The notes beneath the pieces were generated by a model, which was not told the origin of the DNA, searched no databases, and worked only from the letters and a program-made list of their open reading frames with translations. The position numbers and the translations under genes are program-made. From contig NZ_JANUGV010000012.1 in NCBI RefSeq assembly GCF_024753215.1, positions 1-60,764 of the forward strand: 60,764 nucleotides of DNA, in the 5' to 3' direction. The stretch comes from Massilia solisilvae. Lineage in GTDB: Bacteria > Pseudomonadota > Gammaproteobacteria > Burkholderiales > Burkholderiaceae_D. Positions 1-8,248 of the stretch are shown piece after piece; positions within the stretch are counted from its first letter, which is position 1, and each line of letters opens with the position of its first letter.

Positions 1-220
1 AACCGAAGTCGGAGTCGCTCACTCAAAATACTGACGAATCACTTCTTGCGAAGTGTTCATATTTTTTGTGAACATTTGATTTTTTAAGTAATCAGCTAAC
101 CGAAGTCAGCTGGCACCTTCATCAAACGCCCACACTTATCGACTGTTTGTTGTTAAAGAACAGGCAGATCATGCTGCCTTGCTGCATCGTGCGAATCGTT
201 TTGTTCGTCAGCAGCAGAGA
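1..220 (-). promoter_or_regulatory. rRNA operon leader (upstream of an off-window 16S gene)
   Basis: Read on the minus strand, this stretch has the order of a betaproteobacterial rrn leader. It begins at the predicted transcription start near 220, passes a boxA antitermination element, then the tract ATAAGTGTGGGCGTTTGATG (seen as its complement near 122-141), and ends with GTCAGTATTTTGAGTGAGCG close to the left edge. I recall both tracts from the region just before 16S rRNA in Burkholderiales. The 16S gene itself is not in the window; it should start within roughly 100 bases beyond position 1, transcribed leftwards. Confidence 0.75.
151..162 (-). promoter_or_regulatory. boxA antitermination element
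   Basis: The minus strand reads TGTTCTTTAACA, matching the rrn boxA consensus (TGCTCTTTAACA) at all but one position. It is bound as RNA by NusB/NusE to make rRNA transcription resistant to Rho. It lies about 60 bases downstream of the predicted rrn promoter, the usual place. Confidence 0.75.
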
Positions 221-226
221 AGTGAG

Positions 227-255
227 ATTATGCAGTGTTTCGCGCTCGTCGTCAA
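227..255 (-). promoter_or_regulatory. rrn P1-type sigma-70 promoter
   Basis: On the minus strand a -35 box TTGACG (250-255) and a -10 box CATAAT (227-232) are separated by exactly 17 bases. An A-rich tract directly upstream (about 256-270, TGTAAAAAAGAAGT) resembles an UP element, as expected for a strong rRNA promoter. Predicted start is near 220, about 60 bases before boxA. No other gene on this strand lies between here and the left edge. Confidence 0.7.
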
Positions 256-357
256 CTTCTTTTTTACATCGTGTCATTCAGACACTACCTCACAAGTCCT
301 TCGCAACCGGTTGATTTGCTGCGTGTTTCTCGCGAGGGACCGAACTATAGCAAAGCG

Positions 358-412
358 CCGCGGTGCTGCGCAAGGGCTTTTTTCAGGCTTGCATTCCTGG
401 CAAGCACCGCGG
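358..412 (-). terminator. Inverted repeat after the enoyl-CoA hydratase gene, possible terminator
   Basis: Just past the hydratase stop codon, arms CCGCGGTGCT (358-367) and AGCACCGCGG (403-412) are perfect complements. Inside them a shorter GCAAG/CTTGC pair and a run of six T/A (379-384) occur. It would end the hydratase transcript before the rrn promoter. The loop is long and no T tract follows the outer stem, so terminator function is uncertain. Confidence 0.35.
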
Positions 413-418
413 CATCCA

Positions 419-1195
419 TCACTTGCCCTCGAAGTTGGGTGCGCGCTTTTCCAGGAAAGCAGACATGCCCTCTTTCTGGGCCTCGGTGCCGAAGCCCGCG
501 TGGAAGTAGCGGCGTTCGTAACGCACGCCTTCGGTCAGCGTGGTTTCGAACGCGCGGTTGACCGAATCCTTGATCGCCATTGCCACCGAGACCGACATGC
601 CCGCGATGCTGTTAGCGATTGCCAGCGCCTCTTCCATGACCTTGTCCGCCGGAAAGACGCGCGACACCAGGCCATTGCGCTCGGCCTCGGCAGCATCGAT
701 CATGCGGCAGGTCAGCAGCATGTCCATTGCCTTGTACTTGCCGATCGTGCGCGGCAGGCGCTGGGTGCCGCCGGCACCCGGGGTGACGCCCACCTTGATT
801 TCGGGCTGGCCGAACTTGGCGCTGTCGGCCGCAATCAGCATGTCGCACATCATCGCCAGCTCGCAGCCGCCACCCAGGGCGTAGCCGGCAACCACCCCGA
901 TCACCGGCTTGCGCACGTTCAGGATGTGCTCCCAATTGCGGCCAATATAGTTGCCCGGGTAAGTGTCGGCGTAGGTGTAGTTCGCCATGGCAGCAATGTC
1001 GGCGCCGGCGGCGAAGACCTTCTCGCTGCCGGTCAGGACGATGACGTTCACGGACGGGTCCGCGTCGAACTTGTACAGGGCGTCGCCCAGCTCGTTCATC
1101 ATGTTGTCGTTCAGCGCGTTCATCGCCTTGGGGCGATTCAGGCGAATCACCACGACTTTGCCGTGGTTTTCGATCAGCAGGTCTGCGTATTGCAT
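419..1195 (-). CDS. Enoyl-CoA hydratase (crotonase family)
   Basis: 258 residues, the normal length for a single-domain crotonase that hydrates trans-2-enoyl-CoA to 3-hydroxyacyl-CoA in fatty-acid or aromatic acid beta-oxidation. The oxyanion-hole segment FAAGADI lies at about 61-67, and the two catalytic glutamates are present: E112 in GGGCELAMMCD and E132 in FGQPEIKVG. The second motif continues with the family's PGAGGTQRL. It is cytoplasmic with no signal peptide. It stands alone, divergent from the MFS gene, and its 3' end faces the rrn promoter. PaaF/FadB1-like enzymes look alike, so substrate and gene symbol are left open. Confidence 0.92.
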   Translation of the reverse strand: MQYADLLIENHGKVVVIRLNRPKAMNALNDNMMNELGDALYKFDADPSVNVIVLTGSEKVFAAGADIAAMANYTYADTYPGNYIGRNWEHILNVRKPVIGVVAGYALGGGCELAMMCDMLIAADSAKFGQPEIKVGVTPGAGGTQRLPRTIGKYKAMDMLLTCRMIDAAEAERNGLVSRVFPADKVMEEALAIANSIAGMSVSVAMAIKDSVNRAFETTLTEGVRYERRYFHAGFGTEAQKEGMSAFLEKRAPNFEGK

Positions 1196-1309
1196 GGGAC
1201 ACCCTTTCGTAAGTTGTCGAACTAAGCGATTGTAGCGCCTCCCCTGTTAAAAAAGGCAACGCGCGCTGCTATCATTGCTCTCTTATTAACATGCGCGAGC
1301 TCCCGGCCC

Positions 1310-2566
1310 ATGACCACCGTGACCTCTGAAGCCGATGCCGCCAACGACAAGCTGCGTAGCCGCGACTTCCGCCACCTGTGGCTCAGCAATGCGCTGACCA
1401 ACTTCGGCGCCCAGATCACGATGCTGGCCCTGCCGGTCTGCGCCGCCTTGTTGCTACATGCCTCGTCCAGCCAGATGGGCGTGCTCGCCGCTTGCGAGAC
1501 CCTGCCGTTCCTGCTGTTCGACCTTCCGGTCGGCGTGCTGCTCGACCGGCACCGGCGCCTCCCCGTCATGCTGTGCAGCGATACGCTGGTCGGCATTGCG
1601 CTGGCGAGCGTGCCGCTTGCGTGGTGGTTCGGCGCCCTTTCCATTCATTGGCTGTATGCCGTCGGCTTCGTGATCGGGACCGGCTATGTGGTTGGCGGCG
1701 GCGCGGAGCAGGTGTTCCTGACCTTTATCGTCGGCCGCGACAAGCTGGTGGATGCCCAGGCGCGCTTTGCATCGACTGAGTCGGCCGCCCGCCTGCTCGG
1801 CCCGGGCATCGCCGGCACGCTGGTGCAGGTGGTGGGCGCGCCGCTTGCGGTGCTGTGTAACGCAGCCGGATTTGCGGTGTCGCTCCTGAACCTGCGCATG
1901 ATCCGTTCGCGCGAACCGCAGCCGGAACGCAAGGACACGCACCCGGTGCGCGAGATGATCGACGGCCTGGCTTTCGTCTGGAACCACCGCCTGCTGCGCA
2001 AGCTCGCGTGGGTGTCCGGCGGCTGGCACCTGATGTTCTTCGGCTTTAACGCGCTGCAGGTGCTGTTCGCCCTGCGCGTGCTGGGCCTGCCGCCCGGCGT
2101 GATGGGCACCGCGCAGATGCTGGGCGGCGTTGGCGTGCTGGCGGGTTCGCTGCTCGTCAAGCCGCTGACGCTGCGCTTTGGCGTGGGCCCGGTGCTGCTG
2201 CTGGGCCAGATCGGCTCGGCGATCGGCTGGGTACTGATGCCGGCGATTCCCGCGGCGCTGTGGGGCAGCGTCACCGCGACGGCCGGCGTGTATGCGGTGG
2301 CGATGTTCTGGGTGGACTTTGGCGCCACCCTGTTCTACATCCCCTACGGCGCGCTGCGCCAGAAGGTCACGCCGGACCCGATGCTGGGCCGGATGATCGC
2401 GACCATGCGCTTTTTAACCGTGGCGATGGCGCCAGTCGGTTCCATGCTCGCGGGCCTGCTGGGCGAACGATTTGGCGTGCGCACGGGGCTGGCCTGCGTT
2501 GGCGTGGGCGCGCTGGCCCTGGTGCTGGCCGCCTCGGCGGGCGACCTGCGCAAGGTAAGGGATTAA
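1310..2566 (+). CDS. MFS transporter, EntS-like (MFS_3 family)
   Basis: 418 residues with alternating hydrophobic segments fitting about 12 membrane helices. The loop after helix 2 carries the MFS signature-like run GVLLDRHRRLPVM (D-R-x-x-R-R). The N-terminal SRDFRHLWLSNALTNFG matches the opening of the enterobactin-exporter-like MFS_3 group, which are drug or siderophore efflux pumps. No siderophore gene is nearby, so the substrate is unknown. The gene is divergent from the hydratase (114-base gap), and its TAA stop overlaps the oppositely oriented mltA stop by three bases in the shared TTAA. Confidence 0.85.
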   Translation: MTTVTSEADAANDKLRSRDFRHLWLSNALTNFGAQITMLALPVCAALLLHASSSQMGVLAACETLPFLLFDLPVGVLLDRHRRLPVMLCSDTLVGIALASVPLAWWFGALSIHWLYAVGFVIGTGYVVGGGAEQVFLTFIVGRDKLVDAQARFASTESAARLLGPGIAGTLVQVVGAPLAVLCNAAGFAVSLLNLRMIRSREPQPERKDTHPVREMIDGLAFVWNHRLLRKLAWVSGGWHLMFFGFNALQVLFALRVLGLPPGVMGTAQMLGGVGVLAGSLLVKPLTLRFGVGPVLLLGQIGSAIGWVLMPAIPAALWGSVTATAGVYAVAMFWVDFGATLFYIPYGALRQKVTPDPMLGRMIATMRFLTVAMAPVGSMLAGLLGERFGVRTGLACVGVGALALVLAASAGDLRKVRD

Positions 2567-3792
2567 GGCTGGCGCGGGGCCGGCTGGGGCAGCAGCACCC
2601 AGAGCGAACCGCGCTGCTTCATCAGGCCCGCCTTGTCGGCCGCGCCGTCGCCAAAGCCGAAGAAAAAATCGGCCCGCACCTCGCCCCGGATGGCGCCGCC
2701 GGTATCCTGCCCCATCACCAGGCGGCGCATCGGCGCCTCGCTACCCGGCTCGGTGGTGGACAGGAAGATCGGCGCGCCAAGGGGCAGGAACTTCGGATCG
2801 ATCGCCACCGAACGGGCCGGCGTGAGCGGCACGCCCAGCGCGCCCTTCGGCCCCACACCCGGGTCGGGCAGTTTCTCTTCCTTGAAGAAGATGTAGCTCG
2901 GGTTCACGTTGAACAGCTCCTGCCTGCGCTCCGGGTGCGCCGCGATCCACGCCTTGATCCCCTGCGCGGTGGCTTGCTCGACCGTCAGCTCGCCCTTTTC
3001 CACCAGCCAGCGGCCGATTGCCTTGTATGGATGGCCGTTCTGGTCGGCGTAGGCGATGCGCACCGTTTCGCCGGTGTCGTCGAGCCTGACCCGGCCCGAG
3101 CCCTGCACCTCGAGGAAGAACGCTTCGACCGGATCGTTCACCCACACCAGCTCCTTGCCGGGCAGGTTGGCGCGTTCGATCTCGGCCCGCGTGCTGTAGG
3201 GGAGCACCTTGCGGCCAGCCAGCCGGCCGCGCAGCACCCTGCCCTTCAGGTCCGGGTAGACGGCGGCCAGGTCGATGGTCAGCAGGTCATCCGGCACCTT
3301 GTAGAGCGGCGTCTGGTAGGCCCCATGCCGCTTGCGCACGCCGTGGAGCATGGGCTCGTAATAGCCGGTGATCAGGCCCGTGTCCGAACCGTCGGCGGCC
3401 CGAATCTGGTTGGGAACGAACCAGCTCTCGAAATAGCGCCGGACCGCGCCAGCGTCGCCGCCATCGACCACCCGGGCGGAGGTGCAGGCAGGACGCCACT
3501 CGGCGCGGCTGCCCAGGGCCTTGCACGAGGCCATGAACGCGGGCCAGGCCTGGCGCGGGTCGTCCTCGCGCCAGCCGGGCAAGAGCTCGAACGTGGTCGG
3601 TGTCATCAGGGGCGCCGGCTCCGGCTTGGCCGGGGTGACCTCGGGCACGGCGACCGGGCCGACCGGCGGCGGCATCGTGACCGGGGGCTTGGGCTGCGGT
3701 TGCGCAGGCTGCTGCACGGGCGTGGTACATGCGGCCAGCAGCCAGGCGACGGCGGCAAGCAAAGCGGGTAAACTGCGGCGAGTCGTCAGCAT
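2563..3792 (-). CDS. mltA: Membrane-bound lytic murein transglycosylase A
   Basis: 409 residues from the ATG chosen at 3792; longer reading would put polar residues before the signal peptide. The N-terminus is a lipoprotein signal ending in the lipobox LLAAC with C22 as the lipidated residue, followed by a Pro-rich linker. The central MltA domain contains TGYYEP. The C-terminal 3D domain contains GQDTGGAIRGEVRADFFFG, including the conserved Asp expected to be catalytic. The enzyme cleaves MurNAc-GlcNAc bonds of peptidoglycan, leaving 1,6-anhydroMurNAc, from the outer membrane. It is monocistronic, convergent with the MFS gene and divergent from a tiny membrane peptide. Confidence 0.93.
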   Translation of the reverse strand: MLTTRRSLPALLAAVAWLLAACTTPVQQPAQPQPKPPVTMPPPVGPVAVPEVTPAKPEPAPLMTPTTFELLPGWREDDPRQAWPAFMASCKALGSRAEWRPACTSARVVDGGDAGAVRRYFESWFVPNQIRAADGSDTGLITGYYEPMLHGVRKRHGAYQTPLYKVPDDLLTIDLAAVYPDLKGRVLRGRLAGRKVLPYSTRAEIERANLPGKELVWVNDPVEAFFLEVQGSGRVRLDDTGETVRIAYADQNGHPYKAIGRWLVEKGELTVEQATAQGIKAWIAAHPERRQELFNVNPSYIFFKEEKLPDPGVGPKGALGVPLTPARSVAIDPKFLPLGAPIFLSTTEPGSEAPMRRLVMGQDTGGAIRGEVRADFFFGFGDGAADKAGLMKQRGSLWVLLPQPAPRQP

Positions 3793-3810
3793 AAGACGTG
3801 AGAGAAGAAT

Positions 3811-3951
3811 ATGTGGATACTGATGTTGGAGGCTTTTGGCGCCCTGTTCCTGCTGGTGTTCATCGTCTGGTGGACGATGTTCTCGGGCCGCGAGCCCGGT
3901 GGGCGCAAAGATCGCGCCGAGCATCGCGAAAACGATACGCCCGGCAGCTGA
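3811..3951 (+). CDS. 46-residue single-pass membrane protein
   Basis: A short frame starting MWILMLEAFGALFLLVFIVW gives one clear membrane helix (about 2-24). A charged cytoplasmic-type tail rich in Arg, Lys, Asp and Glu follows, ending TPGS. A purine-rich AGAGAAGAAT precedes the ATG. The frame fills the space between mltA (18 bases upstream, divergent) and apaG (stop codons abut with no gap). Codon use is GC-rich at third positions as in neighbours. No known function; I recognise only the general type of small helical membrane peptide. It could be spurious, but the perfect fit between flanking genes argues for a real gene. Confidence 0.6.
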   Translation: MWILMLEAFGALFLLVFIVWWTMFSGREPGGRKDRAEHRENDTPGS

Positions 3952-4326
3952 TCAGTGCAAGGTCTTGGGCAGCGACAGCACGAACTCCGGGATCGGCGCT
4001 TCGAAGCGGTGCCCGTCCTCGGCCACGAAGAAGTAGCAGCCGACCATGGAGCCGGTCGGCGTCGAGATCTGGGTGCCGCTGGTGTACTCGAACTGCTCGC
4101 CCGGCTGCAACAGCGGCTGGTGCCCGACCACACCCAGGCCCGCCACCTTCTGCACATGGTTATTGGCGTCGGTGATGGTCCAGTAGCGCGAAATGAGCTG
4201 CGCGGCGACGGTGCCGGTGTTCTTGATCGTGATGGAATAGGTGAACACAAAGTTGGTCCGGTTCGGGTCGGACTGCTCCGGCAGGTACTGGGTCCTGACC
4301 GTGACGGTGAAGTCGTAGACGGGCAT
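3952..4326 (-). CDS. apaG: ApaG protein (Fn3-like fold)
   Basis: 124 residues from the ATG at 4326 (MPVYDFTVTVRTQYL), the standard ApaG length; the longer frame upstream is not conserved-looking. It contains the family's hallmark GLGVVGHQPLLQPGE and TSGTQISTPTGSMVG segments. ApaG is a small beta-sandwich protein whose biochemical role is unsettled; it has been tied to Co2+/Mg2+ tolerance and ApaH in enterics. Here apaH is not adjacent. The gene is divergent from rpe, with 163 bases between starts. Confidence 0.93.
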   Translation of the reverse strand: MPVYDFTVTVRTQYLPEQSDPNRTNFVFTYSITIKNTGTVAAQLISRYWTITDANNHVQKVAGLGVVGHQPLLQPGEQFEYTSGTQISTPTGSMVGCYFFVAEDGHRFEAPIPEFVLSLPKTLH

Positions 4327-4489
4327 CGGTTTTCCTTGTGTTATCCGTTTGCTCTTGTGTACAAGGCCGGCGATCGACACCCGGCATCGAGCCGCCATCA
4401 TACAGAATGACGCGCCAGCGCGCGTTCCGCGCAGCAGGCGGCGCCAACGGCGTAAAATAACGGGTTCAGACCAACCGCACCCGCAATCC

Positions 4490-5161
4490 ATGACCACCTA
4501 CCGCATCGCCCCCAGCATCCTGTCGGCAGATTTCGCGCGCCTCGGCGAGGAAGTCCGCAATGTCGTCGCCGCCGGCGCAGACATTATCCACTTCGACGTG
4601 ATGGACAACCATTATGTTCCCAACCTGACCATCGGCCCGCTGGTGTGCCAGGCGATCCGCCCTCACGTGCAGGTGCCGATCGACGTGCACCTGATGGTCA
4701 AGCCGGTGGACCGCATCATCCCCGATTTCGCCAAGGCCGGCGCCAACATCATCACCTTCCACCCGGAGGCGTCGGAGCACATCGACCGCACCCTGCAGCT
4801 GATCCGCGATAACGGCTGCAAGGCCGGCCTGGTATTCAACCCGGCCACGCCGATGCACTGCCTGGAGCACGTGATGGACAAGCTCGACATGATCCTGATT
4901 ATGTCGGTGAACCCTGGCTTTGGCGGCCAGTCCTTCATTCCCGAAGCGCTCAAGAAGATCGCGATCGCGCGCCGCCTGATCGACGAATCGGGCCGCGACA
5001 TCATGCTCGAGGTCGATGGCGGCATCAAGGCCGACAACATCGCCGCCGCCGCTGCCGCCGGCGCCGACACCTTCGTGGCCGGCTCGGCCATCTTCGGCAA
5101 ACCCGACTACAAGGCCGTGATCGACGCCATGCGCGCGCAGCTCGCGACCGTGCGCGCCTGA
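4490..5161 (+). CDS. rpe: Ribulose-phosphate 3-epimerase
   Basis: 223 residues from the ATG at 4490 (MTTYRIAPSILSADFARLGE); upstream codons of the frame are not conserved. It interconverts D-ribulose-5-phosphate and D-xylulose-5-phosphate in the pentose phosphate/Calvin pathways. Metal and catalytic residues are visible: H34, D36 and D39 in IIHFDVMDNHYVPN, HLMV for the second His, and the later VDGGIK with the second Asp. The stop codon overlaps the gph ATG by one base (TGATG), so the two are translationally coupled, an order shared by many beta- and gammaproteobacteria. Confidence 0.96.
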   Translation: MTTYRIAPSILSADFARLGEEVRNVVAAGADIIHFDVMDNHYVPNLTIGPLVCQAIRPHVQVPIDVHLMVKPVDRIIPDFAKAGANIITFHPEASEHIDRTLQLIRDNGCKAGLVFNPATPMHCLEHVMDKLDMILIMSVNPGFGGQSFIPEALKKIAIARRLIDESGRDIMLEVDGGIKADNIAAAAAAGADTFVAGSAIFGKPDYKAVIDAMRAQLATVRA

Positions 5162-5859
5162 TGCGCCCGGGCGCAGCGGCGATCCGCGCCGCCATCATCG
5201 ACCTGGACGGCACGATGCTCGACACCATGCCGGACTTCGAACTGGCCCTGAACGGCATGCGCGCCGAACTGGGCCTGGCGCCAATCAGCCAGCAGACCAT
5301 CGAACCGATGGTCGGCAAAGGCTCGGAAAAGCTGATCCGCGACGTCCTCGCGCTCGACCTGCCGCCAGAGCGCGCGGCCGCACTGTACGACCAGGCAATG
5401 GCGTCGTACCAACGCCACTACCTGGCCATCAACGGCGAGCGCAGCGCGCTGTACGGCGGCGTGGTGGAAGGGCTGCAGGCGCTGCGGGCGCTTGGCCTGC
5501 GCCTGGCGTGCGTGACCAACAAGCCGATCGCCTTCGCCACCCCGCTCTTGGCGCAAAAAGGACTGGCGCCGTACTTCGAGCTGGTCTACGGCGGTGACTC
5601 GCTGCCGAAGAAAAAGCCCGATCCGCTGCCCCTGTTGCAGGTTTGCCGCGACTTCGACCTTGCGCCGCAGCAGGTGGTAGCGATCGGCGACTCCTCCAAC
5701 GACGCCCAGGCCGCGCGCGCGGCCGGTTGCTTCGTATTGACGGTGCCATACGGGTACAACCATGGACGGCCTGTACACGAAATTGATTCCGATGGTATAG
5801 TAGACACGCTGTTTGACGCCGCGAAACTGATCGAAGCGCACAACGGCACTACAAACTAA
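5161..5859 (+). CDS. gph: Phosphoglycolate phosphatase (HAD family)
   Basis: 232 residues. The HAD motif I IIDLDGTMLDT supplies nucleophile D14 and acid/base D16; motif II is VTNKP; motif III is the Lys in PKKKPDP; motif IV is IGDSSND. The helical cap between motifs I and II fits a class C1 phosphatase. It removes phosphate from 2-phosphoglycolate, made by DNA repair or oxygenase side reactions. It is coupled to rpe by a one-base overlap and followed by the trp leader. Other small HAD phosphatases share these motifs, but the rpe-gph-trpE context supports the call. Confidence 0.92.
   Translation: MRPGAAAIRAAIIDLDGTMLDTMPDFELALNGMRAELGLAPISQQTIEPMVGKGSEKLIRDVLALDLPPERAAALYDQAMASYQRHYLAINGERSALYGGVVEGLQALRALGLRLACVTNKPIAFATPLLAQKGLAPYFELVYGGDSLPKKKPDPLPLLQVCRDFDLAPQQVVAIGDSSNDAQAARAAGCFVLTVPYGYNHGRPVHEIDSDGIVDTLFDAAKLIEAHNGTTN
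5793..5801 (+). promoter_or_regulatory. Candidate extended -10 promoter for the trp leader
   Basis: Inside the end of gph, TGG-TATAGT (5793-5801) matches an extended -10 element (TGn plus a five-of-six -10 box). The -35 region about 17 bases upstream (GTACAC) is poor. A start near 5808 would give a leader of about 64 bases before the leader-peptide ATG. This is a sequence match only; transcription could instead read through from rpe-gph. Confidence 0.35.
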
Positions 5860-5871
5860 CCTCACAACTCC

Positions 5872-5958
5872 ATGTTTTTCACGAAAAAACACACCGTCAA
5901 CCTGACCGGCGCCCATGAGGCCTGGCTGTGGCGACGCTGGCAATCCTGGGCTAACTGA
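5872..5958 (+). CDS. trpL: trp operon leader peptide (28 residues, four Trp codons)
   Basis: A 28-codon frame starts MFFTKKHTVN and ends with a Trp-rich tail, WLWRRWQSWAN. Four TGG codons occur at 5923, 5929, 5938 and 5947, within the last eleven codons. It lies 12 bases after gph and 94 bases before trpE, directly upstream of a strong hairpin plus T-run. This is the classical arrangement for ribosome-mediated attenuation: stalling at Trp codons when charged tRNA-Trp is scarce lets transcription continue into trpE. No convincing Shine-Dalgarno sequence precedes the ATG, which is the main weakness of the call. Confidence 0.75.
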   Translation: MFFTKKHTVNLTGAHEAWLWRRWQSWAN

Positions 5959-5971
5959 CCCAACACGATTG

Positions 5972-6005
5972 CTGCCGGCTGTGTTCGTTCGCCGGCAGGT
6001 TTTTT
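5972..6005 (+). terminator. trp attenuator (intrinsic terminator)
   Basis: Perfect 8-base arms CTGCCGGC (5972-5979) and GCCGGCAG (5991-5998) enclose an 11-base loop and are followed by six T residues (6000-6005). It sits between the Trp-rich leader peptide and trpE. An upstream GCTGGCA (5936-5942), overlapping the third Trp codon, can pair through one G-U with TGCCGGC (5973-5979) and is a possible competing antiterminator; I have not folded the RNA. Confidence 0.75.
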
Positions 6006-6052
6006 GAAAAACCACCGCCACTCCCCCTCCTCGTGGCGGCCCGGAGAAAAGC

Positions 6053-7549
6053 ATGACCGAACTCGAATTCAAATCGCTGGCCAACCAGGGCTACAACCGC
6101 ATCCCTTTGATCGCGGAAGCATTCGCCGATCTCGAAACCCCGCTCACGCTTTACCTCAAACTGGCCCAGAGCCAGGACGCCGGCAAAAACACCTTCCTGC
6201 TCGAGTCCGTGGTCGGCGGCGAGCGCTTCGGCCGCTACTCGTTCATCGGGCTGCCCGCCAGGACGCTGCTGCGCAACTCGGGCAACCTGACCGAAGTGGT
6301 GAAGAACGGCGAAGTGATCGAGCGCTTCGAAGGCAATCCGCTGGAATTCATCGAACAGTACCAAGCGCGCTTCAAGGTTGCGGTACGGCCGGGCATGCCG
6401 CGCTTTTGCGGCGGGCTGGCGGGTTACTTCGGTTACGACACCGTGCGCCACATCGAGAAGAAACTGGCCGGCGGCGCACCCAAGGACGACCTGGGACTGC
6501 CCGAGATCCAGCTGATGCTCACCGAAGAGCTGGCGGTGATCGACAACCTGTCCGGCAAGCTGTACCTGATCGTGTACGCCGACCCGTCGCAGCCGGAGGC
6601 GTATGCGAAAGGTCGCCAGCGCCTGAAAGACCTGCGCATGATGCTGCGCCGGAGCGTGGACGCCCCGGTCACCACCGCCTCGGTGCGCACCGAAGCCGTG
6701 CGCGACTTCAGCCGGGAGGACTATCTCAAGGCGGTGGCGGTGGCCAAGGAATACGTGATGGCGGGTGACCTGATGCAGGTGCAGATCGGCCAGCGCATCC
6801 GCAAGCCGTACGTCGATTCGCCGCTCTCGCTGTACCGATCGCTGCGTTCGCTGAACCCGTCGCCGTACATGTACTACTACAACTTCGGCGACATGCAGAT
6901 CGTCGGCGCCTCGCCCGAGATCCTGGTGCGCAACGAAGCCCTGCCCGACGGTGGCAAGAAGGTCACGCTGCGCCCGATCGCCGGCACCCGCCCGCGCGGC
7001 TCCACGCCGGAACGCGACGCCGCGCTGGCCGACGAGCTGCTGGCCGACCCCAAGGAGATCGCCGAGCACGTGATGCTGATCGACCTGGCGCGCAACGACA
7101 TCGGCCGCATCGCCAAGACCGGCACGGTCAAGGTCACCGACCGCATGGTCATCGAAAAGTACTCGCATGTGCAGCACATCGTGTCCAACGTCGAAGGCAC
7201 GCTGAAGGACGGCATGTCCAACCTGGACGTGCTGCGCGCGACCTTCCCGGCCGGTACCCTGACCGGCGCGCCCAAGGTGCGCGCGATGGAGATCATCGAC
7301 GAGCTCGAGCCGGTCAAGCGCGGCATCTACGGCGGCGCCTGCGGCTACCTGTCGTTCGGCGGCGAAATGGACGTGGCGATCGCGATCCGTACCGGCGTGA
7401 TCAAGGACGGCAACCTGTACGTGCAGGCAGCCGCCGGCATCGTGGCCGATTCGGTTCCCGAGATGGAATGGCAGGAAACCGAGAACAAGGCGCGCGCCGT
7501 GCTGCGCGCAGCCGAGCAAGTGCAAGACGGCCTGGATGGGGAGATCTGA
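6053..7549 (+). CDS. trpE: Anthranilate synthase component I
   Basis: 498 residues, the usual length. It converts chorismate with ammonia or glutamine to anthranilate in complex with TrpG. The N-terminal regulatory segment LLES (49-52), the tryptophan-feedback site, is intact. The C-terminal chorismate-binding domain shows GTRPRGSTPERD, LIDLARNDIGRI and GTLTGAPKVRAMEI. Three purines (GGAGA) precede the ATG. It is the first structural gene after the attenuator; trpG starts two bases after its stop codon. PabB paralogues lack this combination with the Trp leader, so TrpE is firm. Confidence 0.96.
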   Translation: MTELEFKSLANQGYNRIPLIAEAFADLETPLTLYLKLAQSQDAGKNTFLLESVVGGERFGRYSFIGLPARTLLRNSGNLTEVVKNGEVIERFEGNPLEFIEQYQARFKVAVRPGMPRFCGGLAGYFGYDTVRHIEKKLAGGAPKDDLGLPEIQLMLTEELAVIDNLSGKLYLIVYADPSQPEAYAKGRQRLKDLRMMLRRSVDAPVTTASVRTEAVRDFSREDYLKAVAVAKEYVMAGDLMQVQIGQRIRKPYVDSPLSLYRSLRSLNPSPYMYYYNFGDMQIVGASPEILVRNEALPDGGKKVTLRPIAGTRPRGSTPERDAALADELLADPKEIAEHVMLIDLARNDIGRIAKTGTVKVTDRMVIEKYSHVQHIVSNVEGTLKDGMSNLDVLRATFPAGTLTGAPKVRAMEIIDELEPVKRGIYGGACGYLSFGGEMDVAIAIRTGVIKDGNLYVQAAAGIVADSVPEMEWQETENKARAVLRAAEQVQDGLDGEI

Positions 7550-7550
7550 G

Positions 7551-8114
<564 letters not shown>

Positions 8115-8119
8115 TACCC

Positions 8120-8227
8120 GTAGGGTGGGCAGCTTGCTGCCCACGCGGTGATACGCGGCTCCGATACCCCGCAAAGGCGATTCCCTGCTGAGTATCGCCG
8201 CGTGGGCAGGAGACCTGCCCACCCTAC
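8120..8227. repeat. Composite palindromic repeat, copy 1 (REP-like)
   Basis: The element opens with GTAGGGTGGGCAG and closes with its complement CTGCCCACCCTAC. Each half folds by itself (GGGCAG-CTTG-CTGCCC at the left, GGGCAG-GAGAC-CTGCCC at the right), and the inner flanks GCGGTGATAC/GTATCGCCGC also pair with one mismatch. The whole is a 108-base imperfect palindrome filling the spacer between trpG and trpD. Two further copies lie at 11228-11311 and 51571-51672. Confidence 0.85.
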
Positions 8228-8248
8228 CAAACCGAAACTGGACCTGCC

